A stretch of 62,914 nt of DNA from Sphingobacterium sp. (GTDB lineage Bacteria; Bacteroidota; Bacteroidia; Sphingobacteriales; Sphingobacteriaceae): assembly GCA_031253985.1 (NCBI GenBank), contig JAIRVH010000024.1, forward strand, positions 1-62,914, given 5' to 3'. Made by a program: the position numbers and the translations under genes. The notes beneath the pieces are model-generated. The model was not told the origin of the DNA, did not search any database, and saw nothing but the letters and a program-made list of their open reading frames with translations. Shown here one piece after another: positions 1 to 8,251 of the stretch. The stretch's first letter is position 1. The number at the start of each line of letters is the position of its first letter.

Positions 1-5
1 CTATA

Positions 6-674
6 ATGAGAAATAATTTTAAAGTGTTCAAACGGGTGTATAAGCATCGTTGTCAACCGTTGGAAATGCAGTTCTTTTATCGGATGATATTACAGCGTAT
101 TTCAAATGGTCTCTCACCCGAAGAAGTATCTTTTTTAATGGGAAAAGCACTGGATTTTATAAGCAAAGTTGAGTCTTTCAAAATTAAAACGGTTCTTGCT
201 ATGGATTACTATATTTTTTGTCGTGTGTTAGAAGTGGGGAGTATACATGCCATGATGCCTTTAGGGATGAATTTATCCAAGCAAAAGTATGCTTATGAGT
301 TGCATGTCAATACATTGGATGACGAGGTTATTTATCACTTATATAGATTACCCATTGAAGAAGGGGTACAGGAGATCGAATTTAAGATAATGGACATCCG
401 CCATAATTTTGATCCAAATAAACCTTCTACATTGGATGAGCTTCGGAAGGTCAAGAGAATCATCGAAGCGCAGGTTGGCACGGGCTATTTTAATAAAAAT
501 AGGAGTCCTTATGAAATACATAAATTGGTTTGTATAATACTCGGTACATATGTAAAACCTAAAAACCTGATGAAGATACTTGAAGATTTGCTCAATCGGT
601 CTGATGAGCTTAAACTTATTCGGAAAGAATCAAAATATGGATTTGTTTATCTATCAAAAAGCTATGCTGGTTAA
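6..674 (+). CDS. Hypothetical protein with HTH-like N-terminus
   Basis: A 222-residue soluble protein with no signal peptide or membrane segment. Residues about 25-57 (ILQRISNGLSPEEVSFLMGK followed by a helix ending ISKVESFK) resemble an XRE-type helix-turn-helix, so DNA binding is possible. The remaining 165 residues match no family I recognise. It begins five bases from the window edge, so its promoter is not visible. It converges on the permease array and is separated from it by a long hairpin at 688-732. Nothing links it functionally to the transporter cluster. Function is unknown; the HTH call is an inference from pattern only. Confidence 0.7.
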   Translation: MRNNFKVFKRVYKHRCQPLEMQFFYRMILQRISNGLSPEEVSFLMGKALDFISKVESFKIKTVLAMDYYIFCRVLEVGSIHAMMPLGMNLSKQKYAYELHVNTLDDEVIYHLYRLPIEEGVQEIEFKIMDIRHNFDPNKPSTLDELRKVKRIIEAQVGTGYFNKNRSPYEIHKLVCIILGTYVKPKNLMKILEDLLNRSDELKLIRKESKYGFVYLSKSYAG

Positions 675-687
675 AGGAATAAGGAGT

Positions 688-732
688 TACCCTTCCAGTA
701 ACTGTTCGTTGCGAACAGCTACTGGAAGGGTA
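688..732. terminator. Long hairpin between convergent genes
   Basis: A 13-bp perfect stem (688-700 with 720-732), one mismatch, then a 7-bp stem (702-708 with 712-718) closes on a 3-nt loop. It lies between the stop codons of two convergent genes and reads the same in both directions, so it probably ends both transcripts. No clear U-tract follows on either side. Confidence 0.6.
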
Positions 733-775
733 TAAAGATATTGATAATTTTCGCATACCCTACGGCTTATTTTTC

Positions 776-3181
776 TTATTCGTCTCTTAATTTCTCAACC
801 GGATTAAATCGGGTTGACCGAAATACAATAATGACAACTAATAAACTCATTAAACCAATCAACATACCTAATGGTAACAGATAGGTAAGTGCATTGATGT
901 CTATTCGGATGATGTAATTTTGAAGCCAGTACTGCATCAATACATAACTCAATGGAACCGTCGTCAGTGCCGCAAATAAGAATATTCCGTAGTACTCCTT
1001 CGAAAATAAAAACATTAAATGTGCTAACGATGCACCGAGTACTTTACGGATACCGACCTCTTTATTGCGCAGATGGATCGAAAGCGATATTAGTCCAGTA
1101 AGTCCTAATGCCACGATTAGCAATGAAACAACTGTGGCCATCTGTGATGCACGATGCAGCTGCAGTTCAGTTTCATATAAATTTTTGATGCGTTCATCCA
1201 TAAATTGATATTCGAAAGGAGCATCTGGCATCAAGGCTTTCCATTTTTTTTCTAATTTCTGCAGCGCGTTAGCAAGAGAGCCCTGCTGTAAACGGATACT
1301 AAGGTATCGGTATTGTAAGCTTTCCTGTACATCTATCCAGATAATAGGCGGAGAGGCCTGGTGAAGTGAATTAGCTACAAAGTTTTCAGCAACGCCTACA
1401 ATAGTCATTTTGTAACTTGGATCAGCCAGAGCAATCTGCTGACCAATAGCTTGCTTGGCATTTTTAAAACCAAAATCATCCATGGCCTTTTTATTAATAA
1501 CAACTGGCCTATTATTCGCATTCACAACATAGTTTTTAGGGAGAAAAGTTCCAGCAACTAGTGGTATCTCATAGGTCTCCAAAAAGTGACTATCACTTGT
1601 AATCTGTTGTACCTGGATTTCTTTTTCGGCAGTCGTCCCGAATGCAGGCTGCATATTGGATCCCAGCAATCCAGGTGTTTCATAAGATAAGCTTACTGAT
1701 TTAACTTCTGGTTGCAAACTGAGTTCCTGTTGTACGGTTCCCATTTTGCGAACGCCATTTTCGGACCAGTCTCTTGGTACTTGGACAGTTAATAAATAGT
1801 CTTTGTTGTAGCCTAAATTGCTATGGAGGAATAGATCCACTTGTTTGGAAATAATTAGCGTACAGACAAGCAGGAGCAAGGCTACCCCAAATTGAAAAAA
1901 CAAAAGAACTTTTCGCACCAGCTGTTTGCCTCCTAGCGTCGAAAACTGATTTTTGACTGCAGGAAGTACCGCTATATTGGAAAGTTTAATTGCTGGATAT
2001 AGACCCGCTAGTAAACCAATTAATAACGTCACTATACCCAATAATCCAAAAAAGTAAATCGGTAATTCGATTAATGTAGGCAGCTTACGCATCAAGATAT
2101 GTTCGAAAATTGGACTTGTGACAATATAAATTGGCAGACTGATCAATGCTGCTATGGCCACGATCAGGATATACTCAGTCATCAGTTGTCTAATAAGCTG
2201 CACTCGAGATGATCCCATCATCTTGCGAACACCGATTTCCTTTAATCGCGTAATGTGCTGAGCTATACTAAAATTGATGAAATTGATGATAGCCATGATC
2301 AAGATAAAAATGGCAGTCCAAATCAATGTCTGTATCATTTTGCGGACGGCCCCTTGGTTGTCATCCAAATAATAGGTTTTCAATGGCTTTAGATCGGGGC
2401 TATATTCACTGGCAAATTCCTTATCGGTATTTTTTCTTACCAACGTTTCGATGGCAGCATCTACTCGATCCAAGCTTACACCTGGTTTCAATTCGATATA
2501 ACCGGCAATATAAGGGTTATTCCAATTGTCTATAGATCGACCAAAGAATTCCTCATTGATGATCGGTAAAAATATGTCTGCATGCATATTCTTTGTGAGA
2601 TCCATAATGGCATTTTGGACGTCGGATCTGATGATTGCTGTAATTTCGAAATCATGTTTTTCACCCTTGAAATTTTTTATCTGTAGCGATTTGCCGAGTA
2701 CATTCACTTGCCCAAAATATTTTAAGGCTGCTTTGTCACTGATCACAACTGAAAATGGATTATTCAAAGCGGTATTTGCATTGCCCGCTAAAATATGGAA
2801 ACCAAACATCGTCAATAGACTAGGATCTCCGAGAGACATGCCCTCTTCATGGATTGTTGCACCGTTTGCTACGATACCGGTCAATCCATCGACCCGATAG
2901 TAATTGGAGACTAAGTTGGGGTACTCTTCCTGTAAAGCTTTAGGAAGTGCTCCTAATGTGGTGAGGTTAATACCAAATCCTTCTTTCTTATACTTACTTT
3001 GCAACAAAAATTGCCGATCAATATTTTTGATGTTGCTATTCACTTGATGTACATCCCATATATAGGCGCCTACAAGCATGAGAAAGGTAATACCACAAGT
3101 CAATCCGATTAGATTGATCAAATTTTGAATTTTTTTCTTTCCAATATTTCGCCAGGCAATTTTAAAGTTTGTAAAGTTCAT
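776..3181 (-). CDS. FtsX/MacB-type ABC permease 1
   Basis: Inner-membrane permease of 801 residues and the last gene of the array. Start MNFTNFKIAWRN matches the family start. The first-half coupling motif KEIGVRKMMG is at about 314-323 and the second, KEVGIRKVLG, at about 707-716; it ends NPVEKLRDE. It is one of the most divergent members: the aromatic segment before the last membrane helix (WW in most paralogs) is replaced by IRIDINALTY. It is separated from permease 2 by 193 bp holding paired operator sites and a sigma-54-like promoter, so it is probably transcribed on its own under the same regulator. Substrate unknown. It needs a separate ATPase, presumably the one at 32982-33674. Confidence 0.9.
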   Translation of the reverse strand: MNFTNFKIAWRNIGKKKIQNLINLIGLTCGITFLMLVGAYIWDVHQVNSNIKNIDRQFLLQSKYKKEGFGINLTTLGALPKALQEEYPNLVSNYYRVDGLTGIVANGATIHEEGMSLGDPSLLTMFGFHILAGNANTALNNPFSVVISDKAALKYFGQVNVLGKSLQIKNFKGEKHDFEITAIIRSDVQNAIMDLTKNMHADIFLPIINEEFFGRSIDNWNNPYIAGYIELKPGVSLDRVDAAIETLVRKNTDKEFASEYSPDLKPLKTYYLDDNQGAVRKMIQTLIWTAIFILIMAIINFINFSIAQHITRLKEIGVRKMMGSSRVQLIRQLMTEYILIVAIAALISLPIYIVTSPIFEHILMRKLPTLIELPIYFFGLLGIVTLLIGLLAGLYPAIKLSNIAVLPAVKNQFSTLGGKQLVRKVLLFFQFGVALLLLVCTLIISKQVDLFLHSNLGYNKDYLLTVQVPRDWSENGVRKMGTVQQELSLQPEVKSVSLSYETPGLLGSNMQPAFGTTAEKEIQVQQITSDSHFLETYEIPLVAGTFLPKNYVVNANNRPVVINKKAMDDFGFKNAKQAIGQQIALADPSYKMTIVGVAENFVANSLHQASPPIIWIDVQESLQYRYLSIRLQQGSLANALQKLEKKWKALMPDAPFEYQFMDERIKNLYETELQLHRASQMATVVSLLIVALGLTGLISLSIHLRNKEVGIRKVLGASLAHLMFLFSKEYYGIFLFAALTTVPLSYVLMQYWLQNYIIRIDINALTYLLPLGMLIGLMSLLVVIIVFRSTRFNPVEKLRDE

Positions 3182-3254
3182 TGTCTAATAATAAGAATTT
3201 ATTTCGGTCGTGGAGTTGCTGATAGCTTGTTTGCTCCATTTAGAAAATTAAAAA

Positions 3255-3270
3255 TACAAATGTTTGGCCA
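3255..3270 (-). promoter_or_regulatory. Sigma-54-like promoter A (permease 1)
   Basis: Minus-strand sequence TGGCCAAACATTTGTA has the -24 TGG and a -12 TTG with the spacing of sigma-54 promoters; the -12 GC is GT here. It lies about 73 bp upstream of the permease 1 start and 53 nt from the paired sites at 3324-3361. Individually weak, but the same geometry occurs at three other positions. Confidence 0.6.
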
Positions 3271-3323
3271 AGTAATTATCCTGTTGATCATTAGCTTATT
3301 GCCTTCCTGATTCTTTTCCATGC

Positions 3324-3361
3324 TGTTCGATATCGGACAGTGCTTTGTCCACAGCTGAACA
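3324..3361. promoter_or_regulatory. Paired activator sites A
   Basis: Two palindromes: TGTTCG-ATAT-CGGACA at 3324-3339 and TGTCCA-CAGC-TGAACA at 3346-3361, start to start 22 bp, so on the same DNA face. They lie 13 bp beyond the stop codon of permease 2 and upstream of promoter A. Proposed enhancer of the NtrC-type regulator at 41951-43327. The two palindromes are mutually complementary and could also form an RNA hairpin. Confidence 0.7.
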
Positions 3362-3374
3362 GACAAGTTTATTT

Positions 3375-5780
3375 TTATTCATCACGTAGACTGTCAACAG
3401 GCTTTGTTAGGGCCGCTCGTATCGCTTGTGAACTTACAGTAATTAAAGCAATAAAAATGGCCAAAGCGCCTGCTAGTGCAAACATCCACCATTGCATTTC
3501 AATACGGTAGGCAAAATTTTCCAACCATTTGTGCATCATCCACCAAGCAAGTGGAGAAGAAATGATAATGGCAATTAGAACGAGTTTGACGAACTCAGTG
3601 GAAAGCATGCGTGTAATGTCGGGCACTGTAGCTCCAACAACTTTTCGGATCCCTATTTCTTTTTTGCGTTGATTGGCGGTAAAAATAGCTAGACCAAATA
3701 GACCAAGGCAGGCGACAAAAATAGTCAGTGCCGCAAAGATACTCAGTAACTTACCGGTTTTCAATTCTGCTTGGTAGGTTTGCGCGTATCGGTCATCCAA
3801 AAAGGAATAGCTAAATGGAATGTCTGTTGGAAAGGAACGGTAGAGAGAGGCTAATTTTTGAATGAGCTTCTCCATATCGGCTGTTTGGGTTTTGAGAATC
3901 AAATTTCCTGCCTGATCACTAAGTACCATAACAAGCGGGGAGATCTGCTCATGCAAAGAGCGAAAATGGAAATCCTTAACCACACCAACGACACGATAAC
4001 TTTTGTTGTCTTTATTGGTTAATGTCTTGCCGAGACTATGATCTTTCCAGCCTAGATCTTTGGCTGCGGTTTCATTGATGATGACAGAAAGGCTGTCATT
4101 GCCAAATGCTTTTGCGAAATTTCGCCCCTCTTTAAGCTGCATACCCATAACTGGAATATATTCTTCATCAATATCGTAACGAATCGTTTTGACCCATTGA
4201 TCAGTATTGCCCTCCGGGTAGATGAAAAAATTATTGTTGTTACTTTCTCCGGCAGGAAGGTAGGAAGAATGTGAGATATGCTTGATTCTGCTATCTTGGG
4301 TCAATAAATTATAATATGTTTTTTCATTTTTCCCCAAAGGCCAGCTCGGTATAATAAGGACATTTTCCTTATTATATCCAAGTTTGATATGACGCATGTA
4401 GTCCAGTTGCTGTACAACCACTACGGTCCCAAAGATAAGTCCAACGGAAATGATAAATTGAAACACAACCAGGCCACTTCGTAAATTCAGACCTTTAGTG
4501 GAACGGCTTATCTTGCCTTTTAATACACGTAGCGGATTAAATGAGGATAGATACAACGCGGGATAGCTACTGGAAAATAGTCCGACCACTAAGCCAAAAG
4601 TCAGCAGGAGGGGGATAATTTTAAAAGCGTCAAGTTTTTGAATTTCAATTTCTTTTCCAGAAATCTGATTAAATAAGGGAAGGGCAAGCAATACGATTCC
4701 CAAGGCTACTCCCAATGCAATATAGGTCAGTAGGACGCCTTCCATAATAAATTGCCGCATAAGATTCTGCTTGTCTGCACCCAATACTTTTCGTACACCT
4801 ACTTCCTTACATCGTTTAAAACCACTGGCTGTAGATAGATTCATAAAATTAATCGTTGCAATCAACAGCATAAAGAGTGCAATAGCACTAAAGATGTAAA
4901 CGTAGCGTATATCCCCAGGAAGACTGAGGTCATAGTTGAAATTCGAATGCAGATGAATGTCTGTAAGAGGCTGTAGGTAAAGCCCGATCTTATTACCGGA
5001 TTTTTTGAATTCTTGGTAGCTCATGCCAAAACCGGCCATGAATTGTGTGGCTACATGTTTATCGAAAAGGGTAGCTAAGTTTTTTTCGAGTTTTTCTCGT
5101 GATGCATTCTTCGAGAGAAGTGCATAAGTATAATATTCAGAAGTCATCCAAGAATCGGATCTTGAATCTTCCAAAGCCTCCAACGAGGTGAAAATATCAA
5201 AATGAAAGTGGGAGTTTTGAGGAATATTTTTAATTACTCCGGTGATTTTGAGGATATTTTGATTGTCTTTGATGGAAAGTTCACGACCAACAACATCAGT
5301 TGTACCGAAGTATTTTAAGGCGGTGGATTCAGATACTACGACAGAATTTGGAGAAGAAATCGCTGTAGATAGATTCCCTTTAATAAAAGGGAGTGTGAAA
5401 ATTTTAAAAAATGAAGCGTCCACATAGGCCATCCGCTCTTCGTGAAACACTTTATTATTGACAACAAATAGGGGGGATCCACCGATTCTTAATCGTGCCG
5501 TTTCTTCAACTTCGGGCAGCTCCGCCTTCATGGTCGAAGCAACAGGTGGCATTACATGTGCCTCATTGATCGTTCCGCCCTTAACAGTTCCTCGGAAAAC
5601 AACACGTACAATGCGATCTGCATGCGCATTAAAACGATCAAAGCTAAATTCATCGCTTACGTATAAACTGATCAGCAAACAGGTTGCAATTCCCATGGCC
5701 AACCCTGTTATGTTGATAAGTGAAGTGGACAAATTTCGGGTTAAATTTCGCCATGCTATTTTTAAATTGTTCTTGATCAT
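3375..5780 (-). CDS. FtsX/MacB-type ABC permease 2
   Basis: Serves as reference for the family. Of 801 residues, TM1 is about 21-41, periplasmic MacB-like domain 1 about 42-290, an FtsX three-helix block about 295-412, TM5 about 433-458, periplasmic domain 2 about 460-675 and a second FtsX block about 678-790. It is thus an internally duplicated permease without a fused ATPase, unlike E. coli MacB. Each half has the short cytoplasmic motif that contacts the nucleotide-binding domain in this family: KEVGVRKVLGA (324-335) and KEIGIRKVVGA (707-717). Domain 2 carries VGVVKDFHFRS. It ends KPVDSLRDE. It lies 33 bp downstream of permease 3, as last gene of the five-permease unit started by promoter B. 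Confidence 0.93.
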   Translation of the reverse strand: MIKNNLKIAWRNLTRNLSTSLINITGLAMGIATCLLISLYVSDEFSFDRFNAHADRIVRVVFRGTVKGGTINEAHVMPPVASTMKAELPEVEETARLRIGGSPLFVVNNKVFHEERMAYVDASFFKIFTLPFIKGNLSTAISSPNSVVVSESTALKYFGTTDVVGRELSIKDNQNILKITGVIKNIPQNSHFHFDIFTSLEALEDSRSDSWMTSEYYTYALLSKNASREKLEKNLATLFDKHVATQFMAGFGMSYQEFKKSGNKIGLYLQPLTDIHLHSNFNYDLSLPGDIRYVYIFSAIALFMLLIATINFMNLSTASGFKRCKEVGVRKVLGADKQNLMRQFIMEGVLLTYIALGVALGIVLLALPLFNQISGKEIEIQKLDAFKIIPLLLTFGLVVGLFSSSYPALYLSSFNPLRVLKGKISRSTKGLNLRSGLVVFQFIISVGLIFGTVVVVQQLDYMRHIKLGYNKENVLIIPSWPLGKNEKTYYNLLTQDSRIKHISHSSYLPAGESNNNNFFIYPEGNTDQWVKTIRYDIDEEYIPVMGMQLKEGRNFAKAFGNDSLSVIINETAAKDLGWKDHSLGKTLTNKDNKSYRVVGVVKDFHFRSLHEQISPLVMVLSDQAGNLILKTQTADMEKLIQKLASLYRSFPTDIPFSYSFLDDRYAQTYQAELKTGKLLSIFAALTIFVACLGLFGLAIFTANQRKKEIGIRKVVGATVPDITRMLSTEFVKLVLIAIIISSPLAWWMMHKWLENFAYRIEMQWWMFALAGALAIFIALITVSSQAIRAALTKPVDSLRDE

Positions 5781-5813
5781 ATGGAGGCCCCCTTTATTAT
5801 TATAAATGAATAT

Positions 5814-8204
5814 TTACTCGTTTCGTAAGCTGTCTACGGGATTGCTTAGCGCTGTACGTATTGTCTGGATATTAACAGTAATCATACTGATCAAAAAAGT
5901 TGCAGCTGCTGCAAGGATAAAGAACCACCATTGTACGCCCACATTGTAGGCATAATCTTCAAGCCATTTTTTTGAAAAATACCAGGCTATTGGGCAGGCA
6001 ATAAAAATAGCTAAGGACGTTAAGATGAGATAATCTTTTGAAAAGAGATGTGATATGTCGAGCACTGTTGCGCCTAGGACTTTGCGAATACCAATTTCTT
6101 TGGTACGCTGTTCAAGATTTTGCATAATTAAGCCCGTAATACCCAATGCGGAGATCAATAGCGCCAATGCACTAAATAAAATAAACAATTGTACTTGCTT
6201 ATTTTCCTTTTCATATTGTTTTGCAATTAACTCATTGATCCATTGAAAGGAAACGTGTTTGTCAGGATAAGTACGCTGAATGATTTTAGATACCGATCGA
6301 AGGATTTGCTGTTCTTGTCCTTCCGCCACTTTTATCAGAATATTGCCGCTACCATTAAAATCTTTTGCTAAAATCACAGTCGGGACCATCTTGAGACGAA
6401 AAGACTCGCTATGAAAATCTTTAATGATCCCGACAGGGATAATTTGAAGGCCTTTATATAGGATACCGAGTTTGTCTATCCCAAGCTTTCTTGCGGTGCT
6501 TTCGGTCACAAGGGCATTATTGATCTCTCCGTCTTCTCCTGTACCCATTTCTACATGTGTATAATCTTCAGGAGTCAATAATCGACCTTTAATCAACTGG
6601 ATTCCCAAAGTCTTGGACAGATCCGTATCCCCACCGATAAAACTGACTTGGATATTTTTTTCCGGATTGTCTTTATCTACAATTGTCTTGGCAAGGTAGC
6701 CCGAACCGATTGTCGGTGTCCAGGCCGCGACGCTGACCGATTCAACGCCAGTAAGTTGACCAATTTGATCTTTTATATTTGTATTTTGTGTGCCCTTGTT
6801 GAAATAGTCGATATTTAGTACATTTTTGATTTTCATTCCCAGAGGCGCTGATTGCATATAGCTAAGTTGTGACTTGATTGTTATAAGTCCTATGATGACG
6901 ATAATAGCAATACTAAATTGTGTTGTAATAAGCATTTTTTTAATAAACACTTCGGCATTAGGGATTTTTGACAGCTTATTCTTCAAGGCATCCGAACTTT
7001 TAATCCCAGAGATCAGCCATGCAGGATAAAAACCAATCAATAGGCCAATGATGATCGATATTGTCAGAAAGGCCAGTAGCAAGGGGAGCAGTATGGATCT
7101 CACATAAGCAAGATCATAGCCTATAAAGTGTTCCAGTTGGGACAATCCAAGTTTAAAAAGGACTAAACTGCATAATGCGGAAATAAAAAAAAGTAGGATT
7201 GTTTCTAATAGCATTCGCCTGATCATTTGGGGGCGGCTGGCTCCCAGGATCTTATGTATATGAAGTGTTCTTAATTTTTTAACGGTTCTTACAGCATAGA
7301 TATTAATAAAATTGATACAGGAGATAATAAAGACCAAAACGGCGACGCCTACAAATATATTTGTTGTTTTTTGGTTACCACTGATTTCTGTGCTGCCTAA
7401 TGGCTCCATATAGATGTCCTGAATAGGCTGCAGGCGAAAGGAAGTCACATGTTTTGTATTTGGGCTGAGGTACCCTTTATACCAATGATTTAGTTTCTGC
7501 TCAAGTCCTACTCTTGGTGTCCCGGGTTTTAGCTGTACAAATTGTTCGGTGTAGTAGCCCGAGCCATCTTTGCTTAATTCCATCGATATCTTTGGAACTA
7601 AAGCAATGACGGAAGCTCTGAGTGTTGAATTATAAGGAAGATTATCCATAACACCCGTAATGATATAATCAGATGGCTGATTAGTATAGGGATCGGCACT
7701 TTGGATGACTTTTCCAATGACATTTTCGTTCCTAAAATATTTTTCTTTGAATTCTTTGTCGATAAGTAAGTTTGTTTTTCCTTGGACCAGCTGCTTAGGA
7801 TTGCCTTCAAGAAGCTTGATGCTCAACATGTCCAAGATGTTGGTTTCCGATTCCAAAGCTTGTATGCCTATGGACTGTGTTGAGTTAGCATTCGGTTTTA
7901 GAAAGTATTTTCTAGATTCTATACGAGCCTCATTTTGAATCTCTGGAAATACTTGTTTGAGTTCTGTACTTAAATTAACGAATGTTCTCGACATTTGCCG
8001 TTCAAGACCAGCGGTAGAATCCATGGTAACAATCCGAAAGAGATGATCGGCATTTTTCCAGCTTTTGTCATACGAATTTTCTTCAATGACAAGAGCAAAT
8101 ACGAGAAGACACAGGGAGAAACCTATACTTAACCCTAAGATATTGATCCAAGTATATTGCCGGTTTTTAATAACGCAGCGTAGGGCAAGTTTGAATGAAT
8201 TCAT
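5814..8204 (-). CDS. FtsX/MacB-type ABC permease 3, first coupling motif altered
   Basis: A 796-residue paralog with the two-half FtsX layout. The second-half motif is intact (KEIGIRKVLGATVLD), but the first-half motif, usually KEVGVRKxxGA, reads LRTLHIHKILGAS: the acidic residue and the first basic residue are lost. The periplasmic domains are also diverged (for example FYPAWLISGIKSSDALKNK at the end of half one). One half may couple weakly to the ATPase, or pair with a specific partner. The frame is open and full length, so it is not an obvious pseudogene. It lies 33 bp upstream of permease 2 and 47 bp downstream of permease 4, in the unit from promoter B. Confidence 0.9.
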   Translation of the reverse strand: MNSFKLALRCVIKNRQYTWINILGLSIGFSLCLLVFALVIEENSYDKSWKNADHLFRIVTMDSTAGLERQMSRTFVNLSTELKQVFPEIQNEARIESRKYFLKPNANSTQSIGIQALESETNILDMLSIKLLEGNPKQLVQGKTNLLIDKEFKEKYFRNENVIGKVIQSADPYTNQPSDYIITGVMDNLPYNSTLRASVIALVPKISMELSKDGSGYYTEQFVQLKPGTPRVGLEQKLNHWYKGYLSPNTKHVTSFRLQPIQDIYMEPLGSTEISGNQKTTNIFVGVAVLVFIISCINFINIYAVRTVKKLRTLHIHKILGASRPQMIRRMLLETILLFFISALCSLVLFKLGLSQLEHFIGYDLAYVRSILLPLLLAFLTISIIIGLLIGFYPAWLISGIKSSDALKNKLSKIPNAEVFIKKMLITTQFSIAIIVIIGLITIKSQLSYMQSAPLGMKIKNVLNIDYFNKGTQNTNIKDQIGQLTGVESVSVAAWTPTIGSGYLAKTIVDKDNPEKNIQVSFIGGDTDLSKTLGIQLIKGRLLTPEDYTHVEMGTGEDGEINNALVTESTARKLGIDKLGILYKGLQIIPVGIIKDFHSESFRLKMVPTVILAKDFNGSGNILIKVAEGQEQQILRSVSKIIQRTYPDKHVSFQWINELIAKQYEKENKQVQLFILFSALALLISALGITGLIMQNLEQRTKEIGIRKVLGATVLDISHLFSKDYLILTSLAIFIACPIAWYFSKKWLEDYAYNVGVQWWFFILAAAATFLISMITVNIQTIRTALSNPVDSLRNE

Positions 8205-8251
8205 AGTCTTCTATCTGGTTTAATGCTGTCGAAAAAAATGTTAAACTTTAG

